Positions 35,231 to 45,697 of a stretch of DNA of 64,000 nt are shown here, one piece after another (position 1 is the first letter of the stretch; the number at the start of each line of letters is the position of its first letter). The notes under the pieces are model-generated. The model was not told the DNA's origin, did not search any database, and worked only from the letters and a program-made list of their open reading frames with translations. The position numbers and the translations under genes were made by a program. Location: assembly GCA_026120035.1 (NCBI GenBank), contig JALRME010000022.1:558001-622000 (forward strand). The letters run 5' to 3'. This stretch comes from Coleophoma eucalyptorum. Its lineage: Eukaryota; Ascomycota; Leotiomycetes; Helotiales; Dermateaceae.

Positions 35231-35440
35231 CGATTATTCATCGCTTGTTTTCACAGTTTTGGGCGCCTCTCTACTCATGGCCTGTGATAGATGAACAGGT
35301 CAGCCAGCCACAACCGCTCAGCATGCTTTTACACTCGTGGCTTGTGGAAGATCAACGACTCAGCTAGCCATAGCTATTCAGTGTGTCGTTCTACTCGTGG
35401 CTTGCGAATGATCAACAGCTCAGCCAGCCACAGCCACTCA
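35231..35440 (+). repeat. Tandem 60-bp repeat, about three copies
   Basis: Units start AACAGGTCAGCCAGCCACAA, AACGACTCAGCTAGCCATAG and AACAGCTCAGCCAGCCACAG, with CTACTCGTGGCTTG in the middle of each and a partial copy upstream (CTACTCATGGCCTG). The period is exactly 60 bp, a multiple of three. In one frame the units read as 20-residue repeats (N-x-SASH-x-S... TRGL). There is no signal peptide or dibasic site, and the frame runs on without family features, so coding is doubtful. Confidence 0.75.
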
Positions 35441-35702
35441 GCCGTTGTCACCATTCCCCATTTCCCCGCTGTTTATGCATATACGAACCACTTTTTTCGC
35501 CAAGCTTTAAAATCTACGACCACTCATGTAATCATAGGACTTCTTTGGTTTTTGTTGAAATTTCGTATATCGAATTAATGTGGTAGTGGAAGCAACGTCC
35601 TCAAAGCAAACAACCACAGCTCTCGTAAGTCAGACAGAAAGGCCTTCTCTTTTGCTCTCTGCAATAAATGGTATGTTTTGCCCAGGTATCTATTGAACCA
35701 AC

Positions 35703-36483
35703 ATGGCATCATATCATCGAATTCTGAAGGTCTTTGGGAGATCAGTCGAAGACAAAACGCTACAATGTGACTGGTATGTCCTTTCAAAGCTTCTCAGACT
35801 TGACTCTATTGAATCCCTCAAGGAAGCTGACTTACAGGCGAGCAATAGTGATATACACCCTTGGGAAATTCTTGTCAATGAGAAGCGCTGGTCTGGGAGA
35901 ATTCGACTTATTGGCTTCGTGGACGTCTTCTTTCTAATCAGCTATTCTGAAAATTCACGCTTTCACAGTGGCATTGTCATCTACAGTATATTTCGGTTTA
36001 CCCTATCGGGACTTTCATTACTGATGTTAGGCAGAGGACGATCAACATATCGGAACTCTCTTGGAGAGTGCTAAGAAGGGTTCCGAGTCTACCCAAATGC
36101 CTGCTCCAGCGCCGGAGCAAAAGCTCAAATACACCACTTTCTCTCGAGACACTGTCGATTATAAGATTACTAGCATTGGCCATCCTATTGGGCTTCGAAC
36201 TAAGTACGAGAAGTCCTCGCTTGAAGAATATAGAATTCGTCTCCGCAAGCCCCAGGACCCAGTCTTGAAACAAAAGTACAAGAGGGCGCTCAAACAGCAC
36301 GATACATTAGACATGATTCAGGATGCAATGAAACTAGGGCTAGTATCATATGCAGAGATTCTTGGTCATGGAATGGCTCATATTTATAGAGGGAGTTCGA
36401 CACAAGACATAGGGAAAGGGTTCATTGGAGGTATAGGAACGAGCCAGCATAGCTGGGCTGGATTGAGCGGAGATAAGGCTTGA
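35703..36483 (+). CDS. Hypothetical multi-exon gene
   Basis: Exon 1 starts at ATG 35703 (MASYHRILKVFGRSVEDKTL). A 65-nt intron (GTATGTCC donor, CTGACTTACAG acceptor near 35838) joins it in frame to RAIVIYTLGKFL. The last exon begins after GATGTTAG near 36030 and reads AEDDQHIGTLLESAKKG to SWAGLSGDKA, stopping at 36483. The splice linking the second and last exons could not be settled. The C-terminal part is basic and helical (EEYRIRLRKPQDPVLKQKYKRAL). I recognise no family. It might instead be two unrelated frames. Confidence 0.4.
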
Positions 36484-36675
36484 GATTAGGAATTAGGAAC
36501 AAATAGTATGCTACGATAGTTTAGTTTATAGTATACTATTTACTAATTATTAAACACTGTCACCTGGGAGGGAGACCGAAATCCTGCTACTATGATATTA
36601 CACGGTAACACATGCTATTTAACTAACTTTGAGAAGATCAAAATAAAATATATTCAAACAACCCACTATATTAAG

Positions 36676-38533
36676 CTAAAACAATGCAACCTCCCAATTA
36701 TTCCTCCTTGCAACACAATCGATGATACTACTACAGGCCGAAGGCCCCGGCAACTGGAAGTTGAGGAAACAATTTTTATGGCCCAGAACCTCCTGTACCA
36801 ATTCCTCCACAAGCCTCCTTTGAAGTATAATATTCTGCGTTGTATACATGTCTTCTAGGTATTCAAATAATGGTTCAATAAGCGACGATTTAGCTCTTCT
36901 GTACTCTTTAATCCTGCTATCCTCCTCGTCTCGAGGTAGGCCAAGACGGTACCTTGCCGAAGGATGCAAGTATATAGATATATACAATGATACAGTAAAT
37001 AGTGGGTATGGGATACAATTGGATACTGACATATCATCCTCTGCAATTGTAGCCCTGGACCCAATTGGTGCGACAGCCTCATAAAGTATGGTATAGAGCG
37101 AACTCAAGCAGCGGGATACCAGGGCACTAGTAGAAATCGGTAGATTTAACACTGAGGACGATGCAACATTCGACTCGGGATATTCTTCATTGCTACTGCC
37201 TGTGTTTGCGTTGAGAAACCTTCGCATTCTCACATCCAGAATTCCTGCAAGTCGATATGCCTCCCAAAGTTGGCACTGAAGCGGCGCACCACAGCAGCCC
37301 GGCCAATTCCACAGCTCTTGCTCAGAAAGTTCTGATGGTTCATTCACAAAGAGATCTAGTAGCGAATTCGGAAGGCCGCTGATGGCATTTATTGGATCCA
37401 CCTCTGGTTCTCTGTCAGGAGGTAGAACAAGTTGTCCAGCCCGATACCGAACCCATATCGATTTACTGGGTGACTGCCGTCCAATGACAAAAGGGGGAAG
37501 ATCCATGACCCCCATAGCCTCTAGCATAGTAGCTGAGGATGGATTGATGGCAGGAGATAGCAGCGTAGTCCGTGATCGGAACAGTTCAGACACGCTATTC
37601 AAATGCAATGTCCAGGGAGAGCCTTGCATGATCTAAAACACGGCGGTCAACACTCATTCTTTCAATATATCAAGCGCAAAGAGCTGCGAAAAAGCCCAGA
37701 CTGAATGAAAATTACCTCTATCGAACACAGAAGCAGCCCGGCCAAGAGGATCGAGTCAGAAAGTTGTGGTCTCGAAGTTCCTAACTCAGCCTGGAAGGAG
37801 ACCAAGGCATCATGGTAAGCAGTGAAGAATGTCCCGTTCGAACTTTTATTCAGACGCAGTTGCAGTGCAACGCATACATTGAAGAGAGTGGTCGAAGACT
37901 GTGCCAATCTCTGAATGCCTTGGGCATGCAAGCCCTGTTTCGTAGGGATACCATAGAGGTGCTGATGACCTGAAGCGATGACTTAAGAGATATAGAGGTC
38001 AGGAATGATAGAATAGAAGATAGTAATGTCATAAGAAGAGATTATTACATTCGTCGAAGATCTCTTGTTTGTTTATATCATTGCTATCAGAGGTAACAGT
38101 GGCGTTTGATTCCTGCAATCCAAGCCCTCCTTCGGCGGTGCTTCCAACCTATATATCCAATTTGTCAGTCTATTAACTTTCACTGACAGACATAATAAGA
38201 TTCGACATTATAACCCTCAAACTGCAAGGACATTATTGCCATCATGCATGGGAGAAGGGCACCCACCTCATTGAAGGCACATGACGCCAGCGAGGGGGGC
38301 ATCTGAGACCGGTCATACTCTGAGGCTCTAGTGCTCATGTCAGACCCCAAGATTGCTGCTGTGTATTTTCTGCTAAGTCGTGTGCTGGCAGCTGTGTCAT
38401 ATCGCCAGCGAAGATTCGTGCCATAGCCCTCACAGGCCAGATTCCTGGCTGTGCAATTCAGGCAAAACGGACGAGTTTCGTCACATTTTCGATGACGAGC
38501 TTTACATGTCTTACAGCCTTTATACGATCGCAT
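36676..38533 (-). CDS. Zn(II)2Cys6 transcription factor
   Basis: Nuclear regulator with the binuclear zinc cluster at the very N-terminus: CKTCKARHRKC-x6-C-x2-C-x6-C, residues 7-34. Four introns were placed by eye. One joins NEV to GSTAEGGLGLQE. A second (branch CCTGAC, acceptor CTTAAG) gives IFDEFIASGHQHLYG and continues to QGIQRLAQSSTTLFNVCVALQL, typical of the fungal_trans_2 region. The last exon from IMQGSPWTLHL carries the rest of that domain and ends EVALF. All joins keep frame, so it looks functional. It lies about 500 bp from the MFS exporter (39050-41057) on the same strand, so control of that exporter is plausible. It is too far from the UstYa locus to assume it controls that. Confidence 0.85.
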
Positions 38534-39049
38534 TAGGCAGTTGAAGAATTGCAGGCTAGGTTTGTAAGAATGATGCTGGACTGGTCAGATAAGGAGTTGG
38601 ATATTGGGGATGGAAATATTACAGCCGCGGTTCAGATAGAAATAATTCCGAAGATAAGCCGAATGAACTCGTGTACAAACATTACTATAATTTCCCCTGT
38701 AAGTAGCTTTTGGTATGAATTAACGACGGGTAGACCTCGTAATAGTAAGTCAATGATCATGTCTATGGGGTATGCGGTCTTATTGATGAATGCTGATTCT
38801 TCTGAGTGTGAGCAAGAAAGAGGTATGTACCCTTTACCTGTGATATCAAATACGTTCGGACAGTAACCTTGGTAAGCGGAACTGTTCATATTTTTTATCT
38901 ATACTCATCCTCCTATCTTGATGTCTTTGTGTGGTAAAAAAAGCCAAGTCATTCTCTACAGTTCTATCTACACCGAGAACAGAAGAAAATGAGAGTTATA
39001 GGTCTACGATCTGAGTCGTCTCCCCCATCATCGTCATCGCTCATCGCAC
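38534..39049. other. Intergenic, no gene seen
   Basis: Overlapping opposite-strand frames at 38549-38889 have no family features. The region serves as promoter of the zinc-cluster gene and 3' flank of the MFS gene. Confidence 0.35.
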
Positions 39050-41057
39050 TCATCGTTTATAGCTCTTAGCAGCAACGGCCATGCGCACATATCGCTTGGC
39101 AGACCATTTGCGACAAGATTTTCCAATAAAGACCATGGGGATGTACCAAGACTGGACAAAGAAGCACAAAACGCCCATGACGATGAACATATCCTTGAGG
39201 CCTTGTGCCTCGATCCAAGGAGCTAACACAAAGAGTATAATAACACTAAAAATGTTCCGAACAAACGAGATACCAACAAATGCTTCGCCAATGACCTGCG
39301 AGGATAAAGTGTCAGCGGTCAAGCGATATTGGTCACATCTTCATTCGAAAACTTACTTCCATGTAGCAGTCCATAGCAAACGTGACAGAATTGCAACCGC
39401 ATCCCCAGCCAAATCCGTAAAGTAAGGTTCCGGCGGAGTTGTTGATCCAGCTCGATTCCTACAACGCGAGTCATTATATTATACCAAGTGTAGCTGATAG
39501 AAGGGTACAAACATTCGCCAAGCAGAGACCAAAGGTGAGAAACCCGGCTGTCGTGATAATGGTAGGTATGAACTGAGCATAAAGACGCATTTCAGGCTCG
39601 TATACTCCCTTATTTCGTTTGGCAAAGTAAATTATCCTATTGTCGCCCAACCAGCCTCCAAAGAGCGATCCCAAAGCGAGCCCAATGAAAGGAGGCAGGC
39701 TCAGTAGTCCGATATCTGTGGTGCCAAAGTTCCAAGGTGAGTACGGCATGTAGATTGATTGGACCGAAGTAAAAACGGCGACCCAGCACAGTGAGAAACC
39801 GTATTGGAAAGCACTAAACGTGACTGCAGGAAAAAGCAGCAGTGCTTCTAAAGGCCGAAGGAATAAATGCCAGAGATTCTCAGCAGCAGGTGTGCTTGAT
39901 CGAAGACGCTCTTTATATGGTCGCACAGTCATGAGATACTCTCCAGTAGGTTGTCGACTCAAAGTGGAAACCTGTTCTGGAGCTTTTGGCTGCTATCCTT
40001 CTCTTCAGGTCCAGCTACACTGCTAGTAACGTTAGATCCCGCATCATTGGGGACTGGCACTGACACGGGATGTATTTGCTCTCTTCAAAAAAGAAGAGAA
40101 AAAAAAGGAAAACGGCGGTGTTGCATATGGCAAGTATTAAATAAGACCATCTCCATCTTGATGCATCTGCTTGCTTGCCAGCCGCGATAGGGATGAGAAA
40201 GCTCTGAAAACTCTTAGCAAGTATTCATATGAGACCTTAGAGAGGTAGCTTACACCAATGCCGGCAGCTAGAGAGTAGATTGCGTACATGCGACTGCGTT
40301 GGTTTACGAAAAAGAGGTCAACGATCTGCGGGTAAGTATATTTCAGTATGCTTGTCTGGCGCTGGGGAAGAAGGAACGTGAAAGGATCCAGACTCACAGT
40401 CATTTGCACGATTGTCTCATTGGTGGATCCGGCTAATCCGCAGAGCAGATTTGTGGCATACAATTCTCCCGCAGATTGAATCCTTGCGGTCCAGAAAGCG
40501 AGGGCGGCCATGCAAGCTGTAGAGACCAGATAGACGGGTCGTCGGCCATATTTGACTGCGAATGGAATGAAAATGAGACCGCCGCAGGCTGTACCCGCGT
40601 AGTTGACTGCCAGTGCATTGTTCAATTGACTGTGATCCACCGCGAGGTCGGGGATTAGTTGCTGCCAGAAGACGGTTTGGATCGAAAGCCTGTTTTATCG
40701 TTAGTACACTTATGATCAGTATGGGCACGCTTTGAGGTCTCACTGGGTAAAAATAACCACTGTGACTGCAAATGTGCAGCTGAAATTAAGGGCTTTCCGA
40801 AACTTATTCCAGTTCTTCCCATAGTGAAGAATCTCAGCTCATATTCTGGAAACCGATCATCAGAATCATGTCTACATACCAGAGGATCGTTGGGATCTGC
40901 CGTTGGCTTGGGATACTGAACAATATCGTCGTTTATGACTGTTCGCAATGGTGAGTTTATAGAAGTCAATGAGGAGCCAGTGATCGGGGGTCATACTGCT
41001 CGTGAGCTGGATAGTACCTGGTACTAAGTCTGAGCATTGGACCTCATCGGTGGCCAT
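39050..41057 (-). CDS. MFS exporter, drug:H+ antiporter type
   Basis: Multi-exon plasma-membrane transporter. The N-terminus DLVPGTIQL...VQYPKPTADPNDPL is typical of the fungal DHA1-like group. Next come WSKFRKALNFSCTF, FWQQLIPDLAVDHSQLNNALAV, YGRRPVYLVSTACMA (loop motif) and AGSTNETIVQMTV. After a central loop (KSSRTGFHFESTT, TVRPYKERL) come LLFPAVTFSAFQYGFSLCW, IGLLSLPPFIGLALGSLFGGW and VIGEAFVGISFVRNIFSV. At least six introns are needed; each tested join keeps frame. ATG 41102 is an alternative start. Same strand as the adjacent zinc-cluster regulator. Likely exports a toxic or secondary compound, substrate unknown. Confidence 0.82.
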
Positions 41058-41923
41058 TTCGTAGAGACACAAAGTACTTACAGGGGAAGAAAATGGGGAC
41101 ACTAGGGTGTGATTTCACTTGGATAGAGAGAAATTGTATTGGATTGCAAAGTAATTAATGCTGTGATGGCCGCACGGAGCTAGGTAAATACATGTTGGAT
41201 CCATTGTTATCTATCACTTTCACTTATCTAAAGTTGCTGCATTATCTGGAATAGATGGTGTTTTCGATTAGCACTATAGCACCTTTGTATGGAAGTTGCC
41301 CCCGCGATGCCAACTGCAATATCTGGGGAAAAAGAGCATGGTTTCTGATTGGCGCGTAAATGTGCCTAATTGGGAGAAGTGGAAATTGGCGCCAGTATCA
41401 ACTTTGCCCCATAATTTGGCAGTAACCGGGCCGGATTTCAACGCCAAAGTCGCCAGACCTGGTGCCAATAATTAGTTTTGGATAAACTCTCAACCAGTTC
41501 TGGGGTTAAGGCATCCTTATCCAAAGCGGTGATATCTGGTGGCGGTTATGGAAAGGATATCGGTCAATATGTCGGATCGATACGGACTGAAAGTCCAAAG
41601 ATAGGTTAAGTAGCAGATAAGTGGCAAGATTGTTGAAGGATAATCAAGGCAGCCCTTGCTTCCAACGGATTACCATTAGTTGAATAATAAGGAATTGTAA
41701 CTGCTCTCTTCTTGACCTCATGCACCTGAACACATAGTTTTGTTATTCGAGACTTGTAGTTAATCATGTTGAGGTGTAGGGCTACTGTAGTCGATAAAGA
41801 TCCTCTGAATTTGTAGAGATTTTTGATGTTAAAGAAGTACCTTACAATCAACCGTCATATTTTAGATTATCATTGGTGTAGAAATAATGTAGGATTCTAA
41901 CCGCTTATATACCTCTAGGCTGT
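41058..41923. other. Intergenic, no gene seen
   Basis: Upstream region of the MFS exporter and 3' side of the GNAT gene. It contains two C-rich half-site-like sequences (GTTGCCCCCGCGATG near 41295 and TTTGCCCCATAAT at 41403). They resemble the UstYa-locus motif but lack the second arm. A short frame at 41606-41851 has no features. Confidence 0.35.
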
Positions 41924-42653
41924 CTACATATCCTTCTCACCATCCCGGACCATGATCCATTCCTTGACTATTTTCTCCTGGTCTTTTTCATCTCTCATCT
42001 CGAGCACTTCGACAACTTGAAAACCAAACTTTTGATAGAATGGAACATTCGCCTCATCGGTACATTCTAGTATACAAATTGCCCCTCCGATCTGTTTGAG
42101 CAGCCATCGCATGAGCAGCCCACCCAATCCCTTTCCCTGGGCATCTGGATTCACAGCAATTACCTCGAGATACCAAGCTCGCTGTTTATCTATATGTTTT
42201 TCCATCATATTTTCATGTTCCGTAAACATCTGAACTGCACGCTGCCCAGCTGTTAGATCTAATCCTGCCAAATGAAACGAGGTGTTGTCCGCTGGATAGT
42301 GTTATCCTACTTACGGCTCTATCACAGGATTGCTCCTCGGCCTTGTTGACTAAATTCACTAGACAATGGCGTAAAACATTCCACCATCGGCTCGGGTGTC
42401 TCCAAATCGACCATTCAGGCGACTCTGGCGGTCGCAGGATCATCATTGCGGGACACTGGTCTTGTGCTTTCGTCTCGGTTGGAACAGCTCCAATAAGCAG
42501 AAAAGGTATACAAGACCATTCGAGCCGACGTTCCTGCCAGTGTTGATTTTTGGGATTCAGATGTCCCCAAGGTTGAGCCTCGGTGCGATACAGCCACGAG
42601 ATAAGCGGGTCGGACGAGAACGATAGACTGAGAGTCTTTGCAGCCGCTGACAA
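41924..42653 (-). CDS. GNAT-family N-acetyltransferase, 5' end unresolved
   Basis: Two visible exons joined by a 50-nt intron (GTAAGT donor near 42315, GGCAG acceptor). Exon 1 holds AAAKTLSLSFSSDPLISWLY and VNLVNKAEEQSC. Exon 2 has WYLEVIAVNPDAQGKGLGGLLM, the acetyl-CoA-binding motif (Q-x-x-G-x-G/A), then ECTDEANVPFYQKFGFQVVEV. Family members start some 20-30 residues earlier (a [VI]RPA-type strand), but a stop lies just upstream. The frame entry at 42653 is a TTG, and no convincing ATG exon is found. Either a short upstream exon is missed or the gene is 5'-truncated. Cytosolic; substrate unknown. Confidence 0.65.
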
Positions 42654-43052
42654 TCTCCTGTCACCTGAATTTTGTTAGAAGTAATACTTTTCGGAAATGT
42701 TCCTTTTGTTGCCCTTCATTGTGGGAGTATTGCTCGTACCATACTTTAACTGCTGTACCTGGTAGGTAGGGAGCGACTTTGACGAGTCCATTTATCTAGG
42801 TGGTAGCTCAAACGACAAGTTTACAAATTCCTATGGGCATAGGGCGACTTTGAATATCGTAGGCAGAGCCTAGCAATCCGATGCGTTGGGTATTTATATC
42901 ATTTTTAGAAAGTTCAGCTAGGCTTTGCTGTTGTAATGGCGCGACAGTTAATTCGCAAATTGGTATTCACGATACCTAATATACTTTCATTTAATGACGG
43001 ATTAAAGTCCAAAGGCCAGACCCATGGGGTTTTACAAGCGAGATATGATGGA

Positions 43053-43277
43053 TGCCAATCGCAATAATCGATTGGCGGGTACAGATTCCTGTAATGGGTT
43101 ACAGCTCTAGCCGTCAATGACCTCTGATGTACATTCATCGTGATAACCGATTGGCGGGTACAGATCCCCATAATGGGTTAGAGCAAGAAACTTAGATAGT
43201 CCCTGAAGAAAATCCATCGTAATAGCCGATTGGCGGGTACAGATCCCTACAATGGATTAGAGCAAGGAACTTGGATT
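43053..43277. repeat. Tandem 79-bp repeat, about 2.8 copies
   Basis: The core CGATTGGCGGGTACAGAT recurs at 43069, 43148 and 43227, exactly 79 bp apart. Each is followed by a CC-A-AATGG-TTA-AG stretch and preceded by (C)CATCG-AATA. A period of 79 is not a multiple of three, so it is not a coding repeat. It lies in the promoter region of the carboxylesterase starting at 43513. Confidence 0.85.
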
Positions 43278-43512
43278 ATAATCTTTGAGGACTTATCGCC
43301 GTCTCTATCGAGATAACAGTGCCAGCTAGGTGCGAAATACAAACACAAATAGAGTGTAACTGATGTATCTTGTCCGAGCTGCCTGAGGTGGGAAAATATG
43401 TCATATTCCAACCGAGGCTGTTCTGTGACAGAGAATGAATATAAATTGATCTTGTTGACCGTCTTCAATCACTTGCACAAATCTTTTGTCACAGCATTTT
43501 CTATATATTGCA

Positions 43513-45223
43513 ATGCCGGCAAGACTAACAAGTGGTACAGTTGAGCGAGAGATACCTAATTTAGGTACTGTCAAGGGTTGGTTATACGATAATGGAGTAT
43601 CGCAGTATTGTGGCGTCCCCTACGGCCGCCTTACCAAACGATGGACAAGAGCCACGCTCGCGACCAGTTGGACAGATAACTATCACGATGGAACAAAACT
43701 AGGGTAAGGCCTTGTAACAAATACATCGTGATCCGGAGAGTGGACAAAGACACTAACAATCTTCATAGACCGAGTGCACCTAATCCACCAGAGGTAGAAG
43801 ACCCAGTATCCTAACTCCTGTGCCAGATTTTGCACACTTGCCGCATCCAGTACAAAGGGAACTCGAATGTCTTGTGATGAATATCACTATGCCACCTCCA
43901 AACTTCAGAGGGCCATTTCCTGTGATGTTTTACATACACGGCGGCGCCTTCGTTTACGGCGGCGGCAACGAGCCGGTCTTTGACGCAGTCAATGCAGTCT
44001 CATTCTCCGCTGAACGCCAGACACCCATTGTTCAGGTGACAATAAACTACCGCGTAGGCTATGGCGGCTTCCTAGCCTCACAGGGGATCAAAGACGATCT
44101 TGAAAAAGACGGACACGCCGGCGTTGGTAACTTTGGCTTGACTGACCAGCAATTGGCGCTTGAATGGGTGCAAAAGTTCATCCAGAACTTCGAGGGCGAT
44201 AAAGAAAATGTCACTATTTATGGCTTATCGGCCGGAGGCGTATCCGTGGCATACCAGATGATGGCTTCACAGCCAAGCATTTTCCATCGCGCCATTTCAA
44301 TGTCCGGGACTATGAACACTATCGGACAGTGGCCATTACAGAAGCAAGAAGGAAGATACCAGGCACTTCTCCATCACTTGGGGATTGAAGGACCTAACGC
44401 ACTAGAAAAACTTCGAGCCGTGCCAGAAGATCTAGTAGCGGCAGCTACGATTCCGATCGAGGGTCACCTTGTCGCCTCCATGAACCCATGCGACGACGGC
44501 GTCTTCCTGCCTTTCTTTTCAACGATAGACAATATACAATCTCCGCCATCCTGGGTTAAGTCCTACATGATTGGAAACGTCTATGATGAAGGAGTTATCA
44601 TTTGGGACAAAGTTAAAGACTTTGATTACCCGTTCATTAAGGAGAAAATGTCCGAATTTCTCGATGAGAGAGACGTCGTGCACTTTCTAGGCCTCTGGGA
44701 TCTCACTGAGGATGCATCTCGCGAAAGTGCAGCCCAGATCTTTATGCGCATCTGCGCTGATTCATTTTTCAACATACAAGACTTTATCCATGCTCAAACG
44801 TCCACGATTCCCCAGACGTATGCATACCACTTCGACCAAGTATCGACGCTTGATGATGACCTGAAAGGCACAGCTTACCACGCCATCGATTTGCTGTACG
44901 TCTTTCTCAACCTGACGGAGCAGATGACTCCAGAACAATTGAAACTAGCATATAAAGTCGCGGGAGATTACATCGACTTTGCGTACGGAAAAGACCCCTT
45001 TGAACGATTTGGAGACGGGAACAAATGGATGGTCTATGGCTCTAATGACACATGGCAAATCAAGACTGAGGAGGAAGATGAGCCCGTACGGGGCTATTCG
45101 CGATGGCGGGCTCTTCAGCGTGCTGGGCTGGCTAGACGCTGGGCTGAAGCCTGTGGATATCTTATCAACTACTTTTATCCAGCATGGGCAAGTGAAATAA
45201 ATAAAACAAATGCACACGCATAA
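43513..45223 (+). CDS. Type B carboxylesterase/lipase family hydrolase
   Basis: Alpha/beta hydrolase of about 540 residues. Exon 1 (from ATG 43513) ends TWTDNYHDG-type TKLG at the donor 43704. The main exon carries DFAHLPHPVQRELECLVMNI, the oxyanion loop FYIHGGAFVYGGG, the nucleophile elbow IYGLSAGGVS and a later YHAIDLLYVF with the probable catalytic His. No signal peptide is visible. Splicing to the TAG before ACCGAG gives GPSAPNPPEVEDP, the expected family sequence, but then runs into a stop. The downstream CAG (TCCACCAG) keeps the frame open (GRRPSILTPVPDF). So either the later acceptor is used or a one-base frameshift is present near 43800. Hydrolyses ester substrates; the natural one is unknown. 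Confidence 0.78.
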
Positions 45224-45697
45224 TAGAAAGCACCCGGTATTATGGCAGTACAAGACGATAGAAAATAAATGATAATAGCATCATACTAAACTTTATCTTT
45301 CTATAATGTCTTAACAACTTCTTCAGAAGTCTTCTTAGCGCTTCACTTATTGCTAAACGTATCCTATTACAACTGGGTAGTAAGTATTCTACACTCCGAG
45401 GATAGGAATTTATCTACCCAATTAGACTTAAATTCAGCATATACAACTTAGAGTATACCTTAACTCAACTTTGTTCTCAAGGTACCCAAGTGACGTCTTA
45501 GAGATGAAACTTTTGTTACCATTAGGAAGCGTTTGACATTTATATTAATAATACATTGAAGTTCTAGCAATTGAAATCGTGATGCGTCAATCTGAAAAGT
45601 GTTAAACTTAAAGGGTCTAAGTAAACCGCGGTACACTCCCCTCTACCCATCTGAGTAGCCTTCAAGTTACTTTATTAGCCCTCTGAGAACTTATACA
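45224..45697. other. Intergenic, no gene seen
   Basis: AT-rich stretch between two convergent genes. No supported frame. Confidence 0.35.

Noticed and set aside
35291..35578. The 60-bp repeat frame as a dikaritin-type precursor
   Set aside because: It keeps frame but has no signal peptide, no KR-type sites and no UstYa genes nearby.
36676..38533. This zinc-cluster gene as the regulator of the UstYa locus
   Set aside because: It lies 18 kb away beyond unrelated genes and sits directly beside an MFS exporter, which is the simpler partner. No sequence evidence links it to the palindrome.
41290..41415. C-rich half sites upstream of the MFS exporter as members of the UstYa-locus motif
   Set aside because: Only single arms are present, without the inverted partner or the AAAAG extension; short C-runs occur by chance.
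43053..43277. The 79-bp repeat read as a repeat-bearing peptide precursor (minus strand shows LYPPI-type blocks)
   Set aside because: The period is not a multiple of three, frames break between copies, and there is no signal peptide or dibasic site.
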